A DNA stretch of 64,000 nucleotides from Aphidius gifuensis (Eukaryota > Arthropoda > Insecta > Hymenoptera > Braconidae), in assembly GCF_014905175.1 (NCBI RefSeq), contig NC_057792.1, forward strand, positions 12,131,321 to 12,195,320, read 5' to 3'. The position numbers were made by a program, and so were the translations under genes. Of this stretch, positions 1 through 11,675 are shown one piece after another. Positions within the stretch are counted from its first letter, which is position 1, and every line of letters begins with the position of its first letter. The notes beneath the pieces were generated by a model. That model was given only the letters and a program-made list of their open reading frames with translations. It was not told where the DNA came from and made no database searches.

Positions 1-1045
1 CTCTCTATATTTTCATTCGCCGAAAAAATACTAAAAAAATGAACCAAAAAAAAAAAAATTTCAATTTTGATAAAATGCCCCATACAATAACTGCCAAAAT
101 AATCGACGAAAAAATAAAAAAAAAAATACGTAAGTGTATTTTAGCGAGGACTATAATCTGTCAAAATTTCATGAAGTTCTGAGGATGGGTTATCCAAACC
201 GACGTCTCGAATTGGCGTTTCTGCTCATATATAGGACATGCATATGCAAGTATTTTTCATATGAAAGATTAATATACCTATTATTATTGTTTATATAAAA
301 TAATATTTCCTAAATTCAAAACATAATATTGAATTATTATACAATAATATTTTATTTATAATATTGACTAATTTTATGTTTTAAAAAAAGAGAAAAAGAC
401 ATTGATGTGTTAGTTTGGAAGAGAAAATTATTATTGTAATTGTATGAAAATTTTACAATATAATTTATTTATACTTTTCTAATCAAAAGAAAAGAGGAAT
501 GGTATACTTGATAAATATTTATATTCATAATTATTTTGTTTATTATAGCGTATTAAAAAAGGTACTTTTTAGTTTGAAAAATAATTTTTGGTTTGAACTA
601 AAAAGTGCCTTCTTTAATAAGTATAATGTATTACGTATGAAAAAACACAGTGATATTCAAAGTTTCAACATCGATATTATTAGGATTCAAATACATATTT
701 CATCTGTCAATATTTATTGATTTCAAATTATTCGAGTTCGTTGAAAATATACTAAATGCGAGATAGTGTTTGTAAAATATAGTTTGGGAACTGAACTATC
801 GAGGTGCTGTAATGTATGTTACACGGCGTATAAGAGTGAAGACGTATCTTATTTTAAAAAATCACTTCATTTCAGCTAACTTCACACTGAAAGGTTTTTA
901 TTTTCTTATCTTTTTTTTGTTTATTGTGACATTAGCTGGAATAGAGTGATTTTTAAATTTTTTTTTTTTTTTAATTCGTTAATTTCTATTTTCTCAATTG
1001 GTTAAATTAATTTTATTCCTTGATGATCTTCATTTAGTATTTTAC
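1..1045. other. AT-rich non-coding stretch
   Basis: AT-rich DNA with short poly-A and poly-T runs. I see no convincing coding frame, RNA gene or repeat unit. The one 73-codon open frame (499-720) is low-complexity and has no recognisable motif. Confidence 0.5.
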
Positions 1046-1140
1046 ACAACGAAAAAGACCTAGTAACGTTTGGTGGGGCTTGTTGCCCGCGTTACCCGTT
1101 GAAAATTAAAAATTTTCACTATTCCGGCTAGAGCAATGGT
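1046..1140 (+). repeat. Dispersed repeat with conserved GTAACG/CGTTAC stem
   Basis: This segment recurs in diverged form at about 35855-35950. Both copies carry a GTAACG ... CGTTAC inverted pair around a G-rich loop, followed by GTTGAAAAT. In both places it is followed within a few hundred bases by diverged copies of the 318 bp tandem unit, so the two copies are parts of one larger dispersed family. Confidence 0.55.
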
Positions 1141-1262
1141 TATATTAATTTTTCAGACATAATTAAATTATGGTTTTTAAATAATTTTATAGTTTATTGA
1201 TAATAAAATTATTCAAAAATGAATTTTTATGTTTATTTTTTTTTTTTCTCAAAAAATATTGG

Positions 1263-2420
1263 AGATAGCAGAAAGAACCCACAATGCGGGCGATAGAGTT
1301 TTTTGAGACGCAAAATAAGAGCCGATTACGAAGTTTTTAATCCAATTCTACGTTGAGTTATTTATTGCCTAATTTTTCAAAATTGTTATAAAATTGATTA
1401 AAAATGCTATAACTTTCAGGATACTGAAGATAGAAACATTGTATTAGGCTCAATTGAAAGTTATTACTGCTGGCGAATGGCTAAGGAATCGGTGTGTTTT
1501 ATCTGTTAATTTCTGAGCAATTAATGTAGCCAAAGAAATTAACAGGTCAGTCACATATTTTTTTCAGCAATTGGTCGTATATATATCTTTTATATATCTT
1601 TTTTTTTTTTTTTTCAAATTTCAAGGTTTTTATTTTCTGCTACAAAAACTATTATTCAGAGTAGAAAAAGGTCCATGTTGCGGGCGATATAGTTTGCAAA
1701 AAACGCATTTTTTAAGCTCAAAACCAAGTCTCTAGCTTGATTTTTTTACGAGTTATTGATGGCGCCATTTTGTCATTTTTTCGCACTGCCATATTTGGAG
1801 TTATTATCAACATGGAGACTTCGTATTAGGCTTAAAAGAAGCGTCTTCAAAAGATCTAGTGCTTTTTAAAAAATTTTTGTTCTATGATGCATACTTTTTA
1901 AGAAAAAAAAAAAAATGTCTTTTTTTTTTTTTTAAATTTCAAGGTTTTTTTTTTTTGGTTCAAAAACTATTGTTCGGAGCAGAAAAAGTCCATGATGCGG
2001 GCGGTAGAGTTTTCAAAAACGCATTTTTTAAGCATAACAGGAAGTCTCTATTTTGATTTTTTAACGAGTTATTGTTGGCGCCGTTTCACGTTTTTTTTTG
2101 GACCGCCATATTTGGAATTATTATCATGATAGAGACTTTGTATTAGGGTCAAAAGTAGCTCCTCCAAAAGATCTAGTGCTATTCAAAAAAATTTTGCTCC
2201 ATGATGCATACTTTTTGAGAAAAAAAAAAAAAATGTCTTTTTTTTTTTTTTTAATTTCAAGGTTTTTTTTTTTTGGTTCGAAAACTATTGCTAGTAGCAG
2301 AAAAAGTCCATTATGCGGGCGATAGAGTTTTTGTAGACGCATTTTTTGAGCCTAAAACGAAGTCTCTATTTTGATTTTTTTTATAAGTTATTGCTGGCGC
2401 CATTTTTTGCACCATTGAAA
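1263..2420 (+). repeat. Degenerate tandem repeat, about 318 bp period
   Basis: The landmark AGCAGAAAAAGTCC...TGCGGGCGATAGAG recurs at about 1267, 1660, 1978 and 2296, giving spacings of about 393, 318 and 318 bp. Each unit holds a poly-A/poly-T block, then TTTCAAGG and a poly-T run. A further diverged copy lies near 36300-36420. The small open frames on both strands here are by-products of the homopolymer runs. Confidence 0.75.
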
Positions 2421-2639
2421 AAATTTTTGTATAAACGTCTGTCTTTTTTTTATTTGAATGCTTATCCATTTTAAAGAAATAAAACATGATAGAGAAATAT
2501 GTGAAGACTATATCAACCCTCGTAACTTATTCTCTCAGATTCATAGTTTAGATGGCATTTAATTTAGAACAAAGAACAAACATTTTCCAAAAATCGATTT
2601 TTCCATTTTTTTTTCTAAAACTTTTAGTCACAGGGAAAA

Positions 2640-2800
2640 ATTTTATGATGGTTTTCGAAAAGTTTTCCGAGGCGCTTCTTTTGAGCTGCGATCGAACTTT
2701 CCAAGTTCAGTGGTTGAAAAGTTATAGACTTTTTTTTTTTTTCGTTAATAAATCCAATACTGCGGCTGAGCCTATGGCTCCTAGCCTCCGTAAAAAAAAA
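2640..2800 (+). repeat. Dispersed repeat family (GCTGAGC...CCTCCGTA)
   Basis: The block with GAGTTCAGTGGTT-like sequence, AAAGTTATAGACTTT, a poly-T run, then ATTCAATACTGC and CCTCCGTA recurs at 29835-29965 on the same strand. It also recurs at 31050-31195 and 39240-39370 in reverse orientation. No coding capacity is seen. It may be the end of a non-autonomous element. Confidence 0.6.
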
Positions 2801-2837
2801 AAGTAATAACAATTTTATCCAATTGTGTTAAAAAAAA

Positions 2838-3160
2838 TATGAGATGACTACGTAATTGTGTTGGATAAAAAAAAAAAAATGTATTATGATGAAGAAAAAA
2901 AAAAAAAAAGCCATTACAACTGTAGTTAATTGTGCTAAATAAAAAAAAAAACGATAACATTCTGAATAATTGGCAGATAAAATATTTATTATTAATTCGA
3001 TTTAATCATAAAAAATCTGAGATGACTACGTAATTGTGTTGTTAGGTAAAAAAAAAAAATGTATTAAGATGAATAAAAAAAAAAAAAAGCAATGACAACT
3101 GTAGTCAATGTGCTAAATAAAAAAAAAAAAAATAACATTCTAAATTATTGTAAGAATGTA
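2838..3160 (+). repeat. Tandem duplication, about 177 bp period
   Basis: GAGATGACTACGTAATTGTG occurs at about 2841 and again at about 3018. It is followed both times by poly-A, ATGTATTA-GATGAA, poly-A, and an ACAACTGTAGT block. Two clear copies are present, with further poly-A-rich fragments to about 3290. Confidence 0.7.
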
Positions 3161-3164
3161 GTAA

Positions 3165-4470
3165 GCTTTTATATCGTGATCATTATTATTTTATTTAAAT
3201 AACAAAAAAAAAAAAAATATATGGCAGAACTACCTACTTTGTATTTTTAAATAAAAAAAAAAGTAATAACAATTTCATTCAATTGTGTTGAAATATCGTA
3301 GCTGGATTATCTATAAGACATATGTATTTTGTCCGCTAAAATAACCCCGCTAGATATGTAGTAGTATTAGAAGGGTAGGAAAACAAAAATTGCGTAATGT
3401 AGGGAGAGGTAAAAAGGAATCTGAAAAGCACGCGAGAAAATGGCACAGTAATACAGCAAAAATAATTTCAACCAACACTTTCAAAAATATTAATAATCAG
3501 TACACAATTTATTTTCAAACAAACCAAATTAATTTTACATAAAACTGCGGTACGAATAAATACTAATTCTGTAACCCAAATACACTTACTCGCGAATCGC
3601 AAAGAAAAGAGAATACCTAAACTATGCGGTCGTGGCGGAGTCAAAGAATCAATTTAAATAAATGTAAAAATGTCTAAAATATAAGCGACGGGATTGGGAA
3701 GCAACTGACTTTACAGGAACGCCACAAGTACACGCGGCTTTTACAAGCACTTTTAGCACTACACCCTGTTACAATTTTATGAAGTACACTGATATAAATT
3801 TATTTAAAATGTACTTACATTGGTTGAGTATGTTTAATTTAAAAATCTGGTGACGACGTGTACCTTGGATTGACCTTGGAATCGCAACGAAAGTGACAGG
3901 TTGGCTTCGTTACTATTGCCAATAGTAAAATATGGATGCGTATATATTTATATATATATACTCAGATGAATATTTTAAGTCGACATTTTTAGTCTATCAA
4001 ATCATCACTTCTTTTTTAAATTAACTATCATTTTATATTTTTTTAAAATTCAATGGATGATAATTTGTTAGACAACTTTGACTCATTTTTAATTATGACA
4101 TAATAATACTTGTCAAACAAATTTTTCAGTATAGGAGAAAGTGGCCTAAATGTGCATTTTTTGGTGTGAAAGGAATATTCTATTAATAATAGATTAATAT
4201 TGTTAACTTGTTTTTTAAATTGTATAGTTGAAATTATTATGAACGTGGAGATGTTTATTTTGTCCACTCTTTTTTTTTTATTTAAATTAATGATGTCGTA
4301 TTTTAATTTACGTATCATTCTGTAACAAAAAAACAGTTGATCAATGATAATTTATTATGTTGTTTTATTGATTGATATATAGTTCATTTTGGTGTTATTT
4401 TATTTTATATTTATATATAGTTTATTTATTGTTATATTTTTTATAAACTTTATTTGTTATTTCATTTTAA
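3165..4470. other. Non-coding AT-rich stretch
   Basis: No supported gene. A 91-codon frame on the minus strand (4043-4318) is Lys/Ile/Asn-rich and looks like chance in AT-rich DNA. Short TA microsatellites occur near 3940-3960. Confidence 0.45.
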
Positions 4471-4478
4471 AAAGTTAT

Positions 4479-4911
4479 TCACCTTTTATCACTTAGTGGA
4501 TTTGCACGTCTTGAGACACCGTTGTGCTGATAATTGTTCCCACCACCTCCATAAGTATTCCCACGATGTTCAAATCTATTTCCACCCCGTCCAGAATTAT
4601 TGCTGTTGAGATCATGACGATGTGGTCTTAATCCTGGTTTTTTACCACTATTATGTTGATTTTGTAAGTTTTCTGTGTTATTTTTTTTAAAGATTCTGTT
4701 CGTTTGTTTTGGAAACAAATCTTGATTTTTATCGTTTTCTACTCGAAGATGTGAGGCCATAATGCTTGGTGATCAAGTTCAAGTTTTTTTTTGTTCATTT
4801 CAGCATATTGAGCAATTAATTTTACTCTCAAACGTTGTTCTACTTCTATGACCCTTTGATTTTCTCTTCTTCCATCATCATCAACTTGTTCTTGTTCAAT
4901 TTTTTGATCCT
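4479..4911 (-). pseudogene. Frameshifted RGG-type exon(s), possible host gene relic
   Basis: Two good open stretches abut in different frames. The downstream one (4760-4479) encodes 93 aa ending in a Gly/Arg/Asn-rich tail (SGRGGNRFEHRG, YGGGGNN), as in RGG-box RNA-binding proteins, and ends at a TGA. The upstream one (about 4911-4735) follows a plausible splice acceptor (GTTTTAG/GATC) and encodes a charged, helix-prone segment containing RLRVKLIAQYAEMNKKK. The frames switch near 4745-4760, so at least one indel separates them unless an unseen intron does. I do not recognise the protein. It could be a decayed terminal exon of a cellular gene or a chance pairing. Confidence 0.35.
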
Positions 4912-5067
4912 AAAACAAAATAAAAATATATACATGGATGTATGTTTATGTATAGGTATGTTTTTCTTTTTTTTTTTTTTCATTGGGTTTTGTAACGAAA
5001 CACATATAAAAATTTACGGTAAGAATATTTTCTTCAGTATTGTTATTTTGCACGGTAGACATATTTG

Positions 5068-5200
5068 TTTTTAGTGTTCCGTAGGACACTTATGTTTTCG
5101 CTTTTCTGTGACTTTTTGTTATTTCGAGATAAAACGTGAAGTCCTGAATCGAATTGGCTTGTGAGATGCCATTTTTTGGACCTTATTATATTAAATATGC
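5068..5200 (+). repeat. Dispersed repeat, inverted partner at 28195-28320
   Basis: The segment beginning AGTGTTCCGTAGGACACTTATG, with TGACTTTTTGTTATTTCG and CTGAATCGAATTGGCTT, reappears in reverse complement at 28195-28320. It contains the short palindrome GTTCCGTAGGACAC. No coding signal. Confidence 0.6.
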
Positions 5201-5254
5201 CCATTAGGTGTCGTCGGACATTAGCATTATTTTATCATTGTGTATTATTAAAAT

Positions 5255-5300
5255 TATAAATAATAATAATAATAATAATATTAATAAATATTATTCATAA
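5255..5300 (+). repeat. (AAT)n microsatellite
   Basis: A run of AAT triplets with minor interruptions, in an intergenic AT-rich stretch. Confidence 0.8.
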
Positions 5301-6259
5301 TTATAATTGAAAGTAATAATTGAATACATTCTTAAAAAAGTTTACTACTATCGTGCAGCAGGCTCAGCTGGCGTTGTACTTCGGATCTCTTACTAGTATA
5401 TATAGTATATCAGAATAGAAGTTTTACTTCATATCGCTGGGTTTTTTGGGTAGTACTTGAAGCAGTGTGTCTACATGCAAGACTGTTTATTACCCGAACT
5501 GACTGAATTATGTTTTAGTAAACATGGCTGACGTAATGCTGAGTGATATGAGCATGCGCAACACGTAAAATTACTAGGAAAATCACGTCGACTGGGGACA
5601 TATTAATAGTTTTGAAGATTGAGGTGGCCATGTTTTCAAGTTCGACACAACCCAACTTGTTGCGCGTGCTGAGTACGGTTTGCAAGTGAAAGATAGCTTG
5701 TCGTGAGTTTGAGCCTTAATTGGTACTAGTTATAAATAGTCTGCACAAGCAATGGTCCACATTCTAAATCTTTTATGGAAGTTCTGTCTAATAATGTTTT
5801 GCTATTAAAGCTGTGTGTCTGCATAATAGATTTTTCATGCTAGACTTGCCATCACTAAAAAACAAGATTTACTTGAATATCATTAAAATACTAGTAGTAT
5901 CAGATGATAAATACTCTTGCATGGAAGATGTAGCAATACTTGGATAGGAAATATAGCATGTAGCAATATCGGTGCACAAGTATCAGGGATAAGCTGGTTC
6001 TTGAAGGCACCACTGGTTTCCAGGTTATCACTAAAAAAATGAGTGGACTTTAGCCTTAAAAATAAATCGCATTAAAGCGGTGATCTTGCAGCAAGATCTA
6101 TCATCACTAGATAATTACTAGAATTCGGTGGAATGATTTATGCCTTAAAAAGCTATGCAAGACGATCACTTCCAATGAACATGTTCCATTTTTTCGTGTA
6201 AGATCTTGGTGCAAGAACTTGCATCAGATTTCTATAGTGTGGAGACACCACTTAATACC
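5301..6259. other. Non-coding stretch
   Basis: No long open frame, no RNA gene and no clear tandem unit. Composition is less AT-biased than its surroundings. I see nothing I can name. Confidence 0.4.
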
Positions 6260-6594
6260 GTTCGTTCACTTTTCACACCGAGTGTAAGCACGGAGCGTAT
6301 GCAAGGAAGCGCTAGAGTCGTGACCATCTAGAGACACTTAAGTAACTGAAATTTACCAACGCATTCGGTATTTTCAGTCATTGTGTTTATTTCGTTAATT
6401 TACTAATTTTTCTCAGGACACAAGAACGAGTTACAGATTGATAATGATAAAAGAGAGCGAAAGATTTGATAATAACAAATAACAATAAATAAATCGTAAA
6501 TTTTAATTACTAAAACTTCTTTAAGAGACCACACGACTCTAGCGCTTTCTTGCATATGCTCCGTTCGTACGCTCGGCGTGAAAAGTGAACGAAC
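6260..6594. mobile_element. MITE-like element with about 67 bp terminal inverted repeats
   Basis: The left end (GTTCGTTCACTTTTCAC..., to about 6326) is repeated in reverse complement at about 6527-6594. Both arms share the core GGAGC-TATGCAAG-AAGCGCTAGAGTCGTG. The 200 bp between the arms has no open frame. This is the structure of a non-autonomous DNA transposon. A target-site duplication could not be fixed with confidence, so the superfamily is open. Confidence 0.7.
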
Positions 6595-6914
6595 ACACCT
6601 AATTACAAAATTACGTAAAGTCTATCATGTGAACCCACCACTTTAATTTGTATGGAAAAGTTTGTTATTTTTGTTTTTTTCAGCATTTTTAGTAAATTGT
6701 TGGTATTGCAGAGTCGGAACGAATCTGTGAATAAATGAATGCATCCCATGTAGGGCCCTGGTAAAGTTCAAAGACGAAATTTCTCAATTCATTATGAAAT
6801 ACATTCAATTATACAATATCACCAACACTATACCGCCGTGTAAACACTTACCAACGCCATAAGCATACAAATTATTGTCTTCGTGATAACCCTACCAAAA
6901 TAAATGTCAAGAAA
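6595..6914. other. Non-coding spacer
   Basis: Nothing recognisable between the MITE-like element and the first traces of helicase coding sequence. Confidence 0.4.
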
Positions 6915-8240
6915 GGCTCAAAAACTAAAGTTTGTAAGTTCGGTTTTTCTCGAAATTGTTCACTTATTGAACGGAAAAATTAATTTTACGTGATCCTGTC
7001 GTTTCCATTGTTGGACGGCAAAAACTACAATCTTGATCACGTCTGTATGATCTTCGTCGAGGTAAAAGAGAATTAATGACTATAACCCTGTTATTTTATC
7101 TGCATGGGAAGGAAATATGGATCTTAAATATATAGGTGAAAAATCAGGATTGTTGCCAAGATAGTGTAAAAAGTATGCTACGAAACATGAAACTGCTGGG
7201 TCATCAGATGTTATAAACGATATTAAACGTTATTTCAACAAAGTCTGTACGCTCAAAACTCTGGAGTTTTGCCCATCGGGCTTTGAATCATAGAAACTTG
7301 CATTTTCGAAGCTTGTGATACTCCTCTAGGTATTTCGCTCCATGGGACTGATTCAGATACCATTATAAGATAGTTAGATGTAAAAATTAATCGTAGGCGT
7401 AGAATTAAAAATCGTGAAGATATTAAAAAATTGAATGATGATTCTACTGAACTTTATTATAAATCTTCGGTTGATGATGATTATCCTACACGCCAAAAGA
7501 ACTAGAAAATTTATCATTATATGACTTTGCTAGGTGGTACGATAAAATTGTAGTGAGGCCAAAACAAAAACGTAGTGTTTTACGAAGTAGGTCGTCATTC
7601 TTGAAGAAGGATCTGTTGGTCATTTGATTGACATAACTCAACAACTTATCCAGAAAATTATTATTACGCATTACTTCTACTTTCCAACCATGGAGAAACA
7701 CTATTGAATTGATGAATGGTTGTCAAACATATCTAGAATCATTTGATACCCAAAAAAATTATTTACTCACAGCATATCAATATCACGAACGTTCACTGGA
7801 TATTGAAAAAGCTCTCAATAATATAAATGAACAAATTAACAAAGAAAATGACGACATATTTTTGAAACTCGACATGCCTGATGATAATGGAAATTTTCGA
7901 GATCTTATAGATGTAAATAACATAAACGTGAATAACGACAACCAAGAAACACTCGAGGATTTGTATTCTCAGTTAAATATTGATCAAGTGCGAATATTTA
8001 GAAAGATTGAAACAGCCCTTACTTCGAAAGATGGTAAAATATTGCGTTTATTTATAAGTGGAAAAAGGCGGAACTGGTAAAAGTTGTTTAATTAATTTTA
8101 TTATACGTCGGAATCAAGAAACTCTGAATGAAGAAGTGATTGTTACAGCTCCAACTGGTTTAGCAGCACTTAATATTAATTGAGTGATTGCACATAAAGA
8201 TTTTCAATTACCTGTTACGAGTTTAGATGAATTTTCGATG
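6915..8240 (+). pseudogene. Helitron/PIF1-type helicase, N-terminal half, broken
   Basis: Conceptual translation in shifting frames gives the order seen in insect Helitron-like PIF1 helicases. First comes a RLYDLRR-type segment near 7045, then SAWEGNMDLKYIGEKSG near 7108, then KYATKHE and GISLHGTDSD-like segments near 7180-7360. ELENLSLYDFARWYDKI follows near 7500, then NGCQTYLESF at 7709-7740. A cleaner stretch runs 7709-8080 and continues in another frame into a Walker A motif GGTGKS (about 8063-8080), TAPTGLAA (about 8147-8170) and a DEFSMVS Walker B-like segment at about 8227-8240. There are several in-frame stops and frame changes. The sequence stops at Walker B, and the downstream half is found on the same strand at 26894. 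Family assignment is from motifs only. Confidence 0.75.
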
Positions 8241-8254
8241 GTTTCTTATTAGAA

Positions 8255-8490
8255 CTTAAAAAAACCCAATAAACCGATTTTTTGAATTGCTGAATAGATG
8301 GTCAGCGGAGTTGGGTTCAGGTTTAAAAACCTAAAAACCTTAAAAAAACCTGAGAAAAGAAGATTGAATGAACCCGGGTTTTTTGCTTTCCGGGCAAACG
8401 CCTTGACCAGTAGACCACAGGGCTTCTTATTTTTTCTAAGTTTCATCAAGTTAACTCCGACGTCCTTCTATGCGTCAATTCATTTTTTTT
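8255..8490 (-). mobile_element. tRNA-derived SINE-like copy
   Basis: Read on the minus strand, the segment at about 8423-8364 resembles a tRNA. It has CTGTGGTCTACTGGTCAAGG (A-box region), GTTTGCCCGGAAAGC, and a damaged B box (GGGTTCATTC). It is flanked by GTCGGAGTTAACTTGATGAAACTTAG, the same flank seen in the two copies at 42605-42945. It ends close to the break in the helicase sequence. The damaged B box suggests an inactive copy. Confidence 0.6.
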
Positions 8491-8582
8491 CAATGGCTGG
8501 ATCGATAAATTTGAGAATGACTGAAATTTCAGATACTGTTGACGATGGTTTGGAGGATAACACATTGTTGTATTTGACAATA

Positions 8583-8820
8583 GTAGTGTATCTATAGGCG
8601 TTCTAGACCAGAGGAAGGTCGAAAAAAGGTAGATCGGCGAGGGGACAGGGGACTGCAACTCGGTCGGTAAAACAGAGATGGTAAAAACATTTATGTGCCA
8701 CTTTAACGTGAGATTTCCCAATTGTCATGCAGAGATGGTAAAGAAATTTATCATTCTTACCCCGGGTCGGTAATACAGATTTGACCGGGAAAATTATATT
8801 TTGTCATTTCAAAGTGCAAT
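8583..8820 (+). repeat. Dispersed repeat R-8583, partner at 50643
   Basis: The segment containing TTCTAGACCAGAGG-AGGTCGAAAAAAGGTAGATCGGCGAGGGGACAGGGG is nearly identical to 50660-50740. Both continue with several CAGAGATGGTAAAGAAATTT motifs and GGTCGGTAATACAGATTTGACC-like motifs, and both lead into ATGTCCC/ATGTTCCC-rich sequence. No coding capacity. This could be the end of one transposable element family. Confidence 0.65.
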
Positions 8821-9290
8821 TTCTCATGTCCCAATTCGTATGTTCCCATATAGTATGTTCCCATGTAGTATGTGTTATGTTCCTATGTTTTATGTTCAAA
8901 TGTTCCCATGTTCCCATATAGTATGTTCCCATGTTCCCATGTCGTATGTTCCTATGTTTTATGTTCCCATGTCTTATGTCCCATGTTCCCATGTTCCCAT
9001 GTAGTATGTTCCCATGTCTTATGTCCAATGTTCCCATGTTCCTATGTAGTATATGTTATGTTCCCATGTTCCCATGTAGTATGTTCCCATGTCTTATGTC
9101 CAATGTTCCCATGTTCCCATGTCTTATGTCCAATGTTTCCATGTTCCCATATAGTATGTCCCATGTTCCCATGTTCCTATGTAGTATGTGTTATGTTCCC
9201 ATGTTCCCATGTAGTATGTGTTATGTTCCCATGTTCCCATGTAGTATGTGTTATGTTCCCATGTCTTATGTCCCATATATTTTTCCTCAA
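8821..9290 (+). repeat. ATGTTCCC minisatellite
   Basis: Dozens of units of the types ATGTTCCC, ATGTAGTATGT and ATGTCTTATGTCC alternate in an irregular array. The overlapping open frames here (Cys/Met/Pro/Val repeats on both strands) are translation artefacts of the repeat, not genes. Confidence 0.9.
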
Positions 9291-9433
9291 TGTTGTCATA
9301 GTGTAAATAAATGATGTTTTATTTTCATATTAAAATTTTATTATTATTATTATTATCTACTAAACAAAATATAATTCTCTCTCAGCATTTAAAAAAATAG
9401 GAATTCGTTATTATATTTTTTCCTTTTTATATA

Positions 9434-10364
9434 TTATTCTTCTATGGCAACATCATTATTTTGTGTACTTGAAACTTCGTTAGTTTCAGTATCAGATTCT
9501 TGATTTACATCCATCTTTTGATCTGACTCATACGTAACACTGCAAAGTTCTACAACAAAAATTAAAATAATATAAATTAGCATTCATATTACTACCTTTT
9601 TCATTATAATAAAGAAATATTTACTCGCCAACAGTTATAGTTGTACCATATCGATCATCTCGTATCAATGAATATTTTGCTAGAAAAAATTTATATATTG
9701 ACATAAATATTATAAAAAAATATATCAGAAAAAATCACACAAATTATTACCTCCAAGTGATGGGAATATTATGAGATGGTCCAACTCATCCATAGCCAAG
9801 TCAGACTTATCTTCCAATACTGTACTATTATCATTTGCCTCGTTAGCAGGAATATTGTCTAGCATGCATTATTATTATTATCAGTGGTACTTAGAATCTT
9901 AATTTTTACAAATAAAAAACAAAATACATACAAACTCTAAATCGTGGTCTTGCATCTAAATCATCATCATCATACATTTGAAAACCGCTTAGTCTTGAAA
10001 ACATAGTGCTAGCCATTAAACCTCTGAGAATAGCTTCAAAATGATATTTTATCTAATAAATAAATAAATAAATAAACAAATAAATAAATTATTGAATTAT
10101 ATTTGTAAAATATTTATAAATAAATTACTAACCAATACTAAATTTCAGCGGCGCAATACCGGTGGAATAGGACGATTCATGCGTTGTGCATATCGCCAAT
10201 TCATTTCCGTTTCACATAATCTGCGAAGAGCGTCTCGATGAGGAGCCAACTTTGTTAAACAAATTTATTAAAAATTTATTATAATACTCATGTCTAAATT
10301 GAAAAAATTAATATAATATTAAAAAAAAAATATTTACCAGAGTTTCCAACGAGTCCATATCCAT
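9434..10364 (-). CDS. Six-exon gene, 168-aa protein of unknown function
   Basis: I reconstruct six exons on the minus strand: 10364-10338, 10249-10160, 10052-9932, 9858-9751, 9679-9625 and 9539-9434. Every junction has GT..AG ends, and the phases match (0, 0, 1, 1, 2). The sum is 507 nt, from ATG (MDMDSLETL) to a TAA (AIEE). Introns are 71-107 bp, normal for insects. The middle contains NWRYAQRMNRPIPP at the end of exon 2, FSRLSGFQMYDDDDLDARPR in exon 3 and KYSLIRDDRYGT in exon 5. The tail is rich in Glu, Asp, Ser and Thr. I do not recognise the family. Each exon is too short for simple open-frame detection. The second intron uses a donor (CCG/GTATTG) just before an in-frame TGA, and this choice keeps the frame open. 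No expression evidence is available here. Confidence 0.65.
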
Positions 10365-10369
10365 TTTTG

Positions 10370-10985
10370 ATTAGCACTTTTAATTCACACAATAAAAAAT
10401 AAAGCAGCTTCTTACTTGAATAACAATCCCGAACAAAGTGACATAAATCATCCCGGTAAATTGTATAAAAGACAAAAATGCAAGATAATTAGAAAAGTAG
10501 AGATATCCATATTTCTTTCCGATTCAATATATAATTCTTTTATGCTTTATTTATATATATGTCTAATAAAAGACAAACAATTTACATGGAGAACGAACAT
10601 CGAAACATGATCTGTTGACGGCCGGCAGGCACGCGTGCTAATCCAGATGCATTGTCTCAATTTATTTATTTTTTCATTTTTATATTTTGAATATAAAATT
10701 CATTTTTTCCTTACTATGGATATTTTTTTATTTCTCTCTTCATATATTTTAAATAGAAAATAATTAAATGTTTCCTTTTTTTAACGTGTGCGGTCATTGC
10801 ATTGTCTCAATTATACATTGAGATTCATTTTTCCTTACTATGCACATTTTTATTTCTCTCTTCTTCTATTTTAAATATAAAATAATTGAATGTTTTTTTT
10901 TTCATTTTCCTGTTCTTTGACCTTCGGACAATATTGTTGCTTTCTTTTTTCATTTATTAGATGCATTGTCTCAATCATACATCGA
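10370..10985. other. Non-coding spacer with short duplicated segments
   Basis: AT-rich. The segment GATGCATTGTCTCAAT and the phrase TTTTTATTTCTCTCTTC-TATTTTAAATA recur two or three times between 10640 and 10985. No gene is seen. Confidence 0.45.
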
Positions 10986-11004
10986 GATTTATTTTTTCTG
11001 ATTA

Positions 11005-11675
11005 ATGATCAATGTTTTTGCACAAATTTACCAAAATAATATTTATTTTTTACCCAAATGCAATATAATTATACACTCAGTATGTATAAATTTTTTCATT
11101 TACACTCAATATATATTTTTTTTCTGATAAATGATCAATGTTTTTGCACAAATTTACCAAAATAATATTTATTTTTTACCCAAATGCAATATAAATATAC
11201 ACTCAGTATTAATTTTTTATCCATGCACAATAGCCGTGACTATACTGTTTCACGGTTTACTTTCGCAAAATTTCATCTCACGGCTTGTAGACAAACTTGC
11301 TGACACAGTACTGATGAAAAAAATGTCAAACTTAGTTGAGTCTTACAATGTAGAAATATATATATATATGTATATTAAAAAAACATCACTGATTTTACAC
11401 ACAATATATATTTTTTTTCTGATGAATGATCAATGTTTTTTCACAAATTTATCAAAATAATATTTATTTTTTACCCAAATGCAATATTTACCCAAATCGA
11501 ATCAATGCATTTTACCCAAATCAATACACTCAGTATTAATTTTTTATCCATGCACAATAGCCGTGACTATACTGTTTCAATGCTTTACTTTACAAAATTC
11601 ATCTCACGGCTTGTAGACAAACTTGCTGACACAGTACTGATAATAAAAAAATCAAACTAAAATGCGTTTTTGAGT
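11005..11675 (+). repeat. Extra outer units of the left arm
   Basis: At least two further copies related to the arm unit lie outside the matched arm. Shared phrases are AATGATCAATGTTTTTGCACA, TACCCAAATGCAATATAA and CGGCTTGTAGACAAACTTGCTGACACAGTACTGAT. No counterpart is seen outside the right arm, so the palindrome is asymmetric on its outer side. Confidence 0.65.

Noticed and set aside
4043..4318. 91-codon minus-strand open frame
   Set aside because: Low-complexity Lys/Ile/Asn composition in AT-rich DNA, no splice or domain evidence.
8364..8423. Functional tRNA gene on the minus strand
   Set aside because: The B box is damaged and the unit shares SINE flanks with the pair at 42605-42945; it is a repeat copy, not a tRNA gene.
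8801..9314. Overlapping Cys/Met/Pro/Val-rich open frames on both strands
   Set aside because: Pure translation of the ATGTTCCC minisatellite; all frames stay open because the repeat lacks stop codons.
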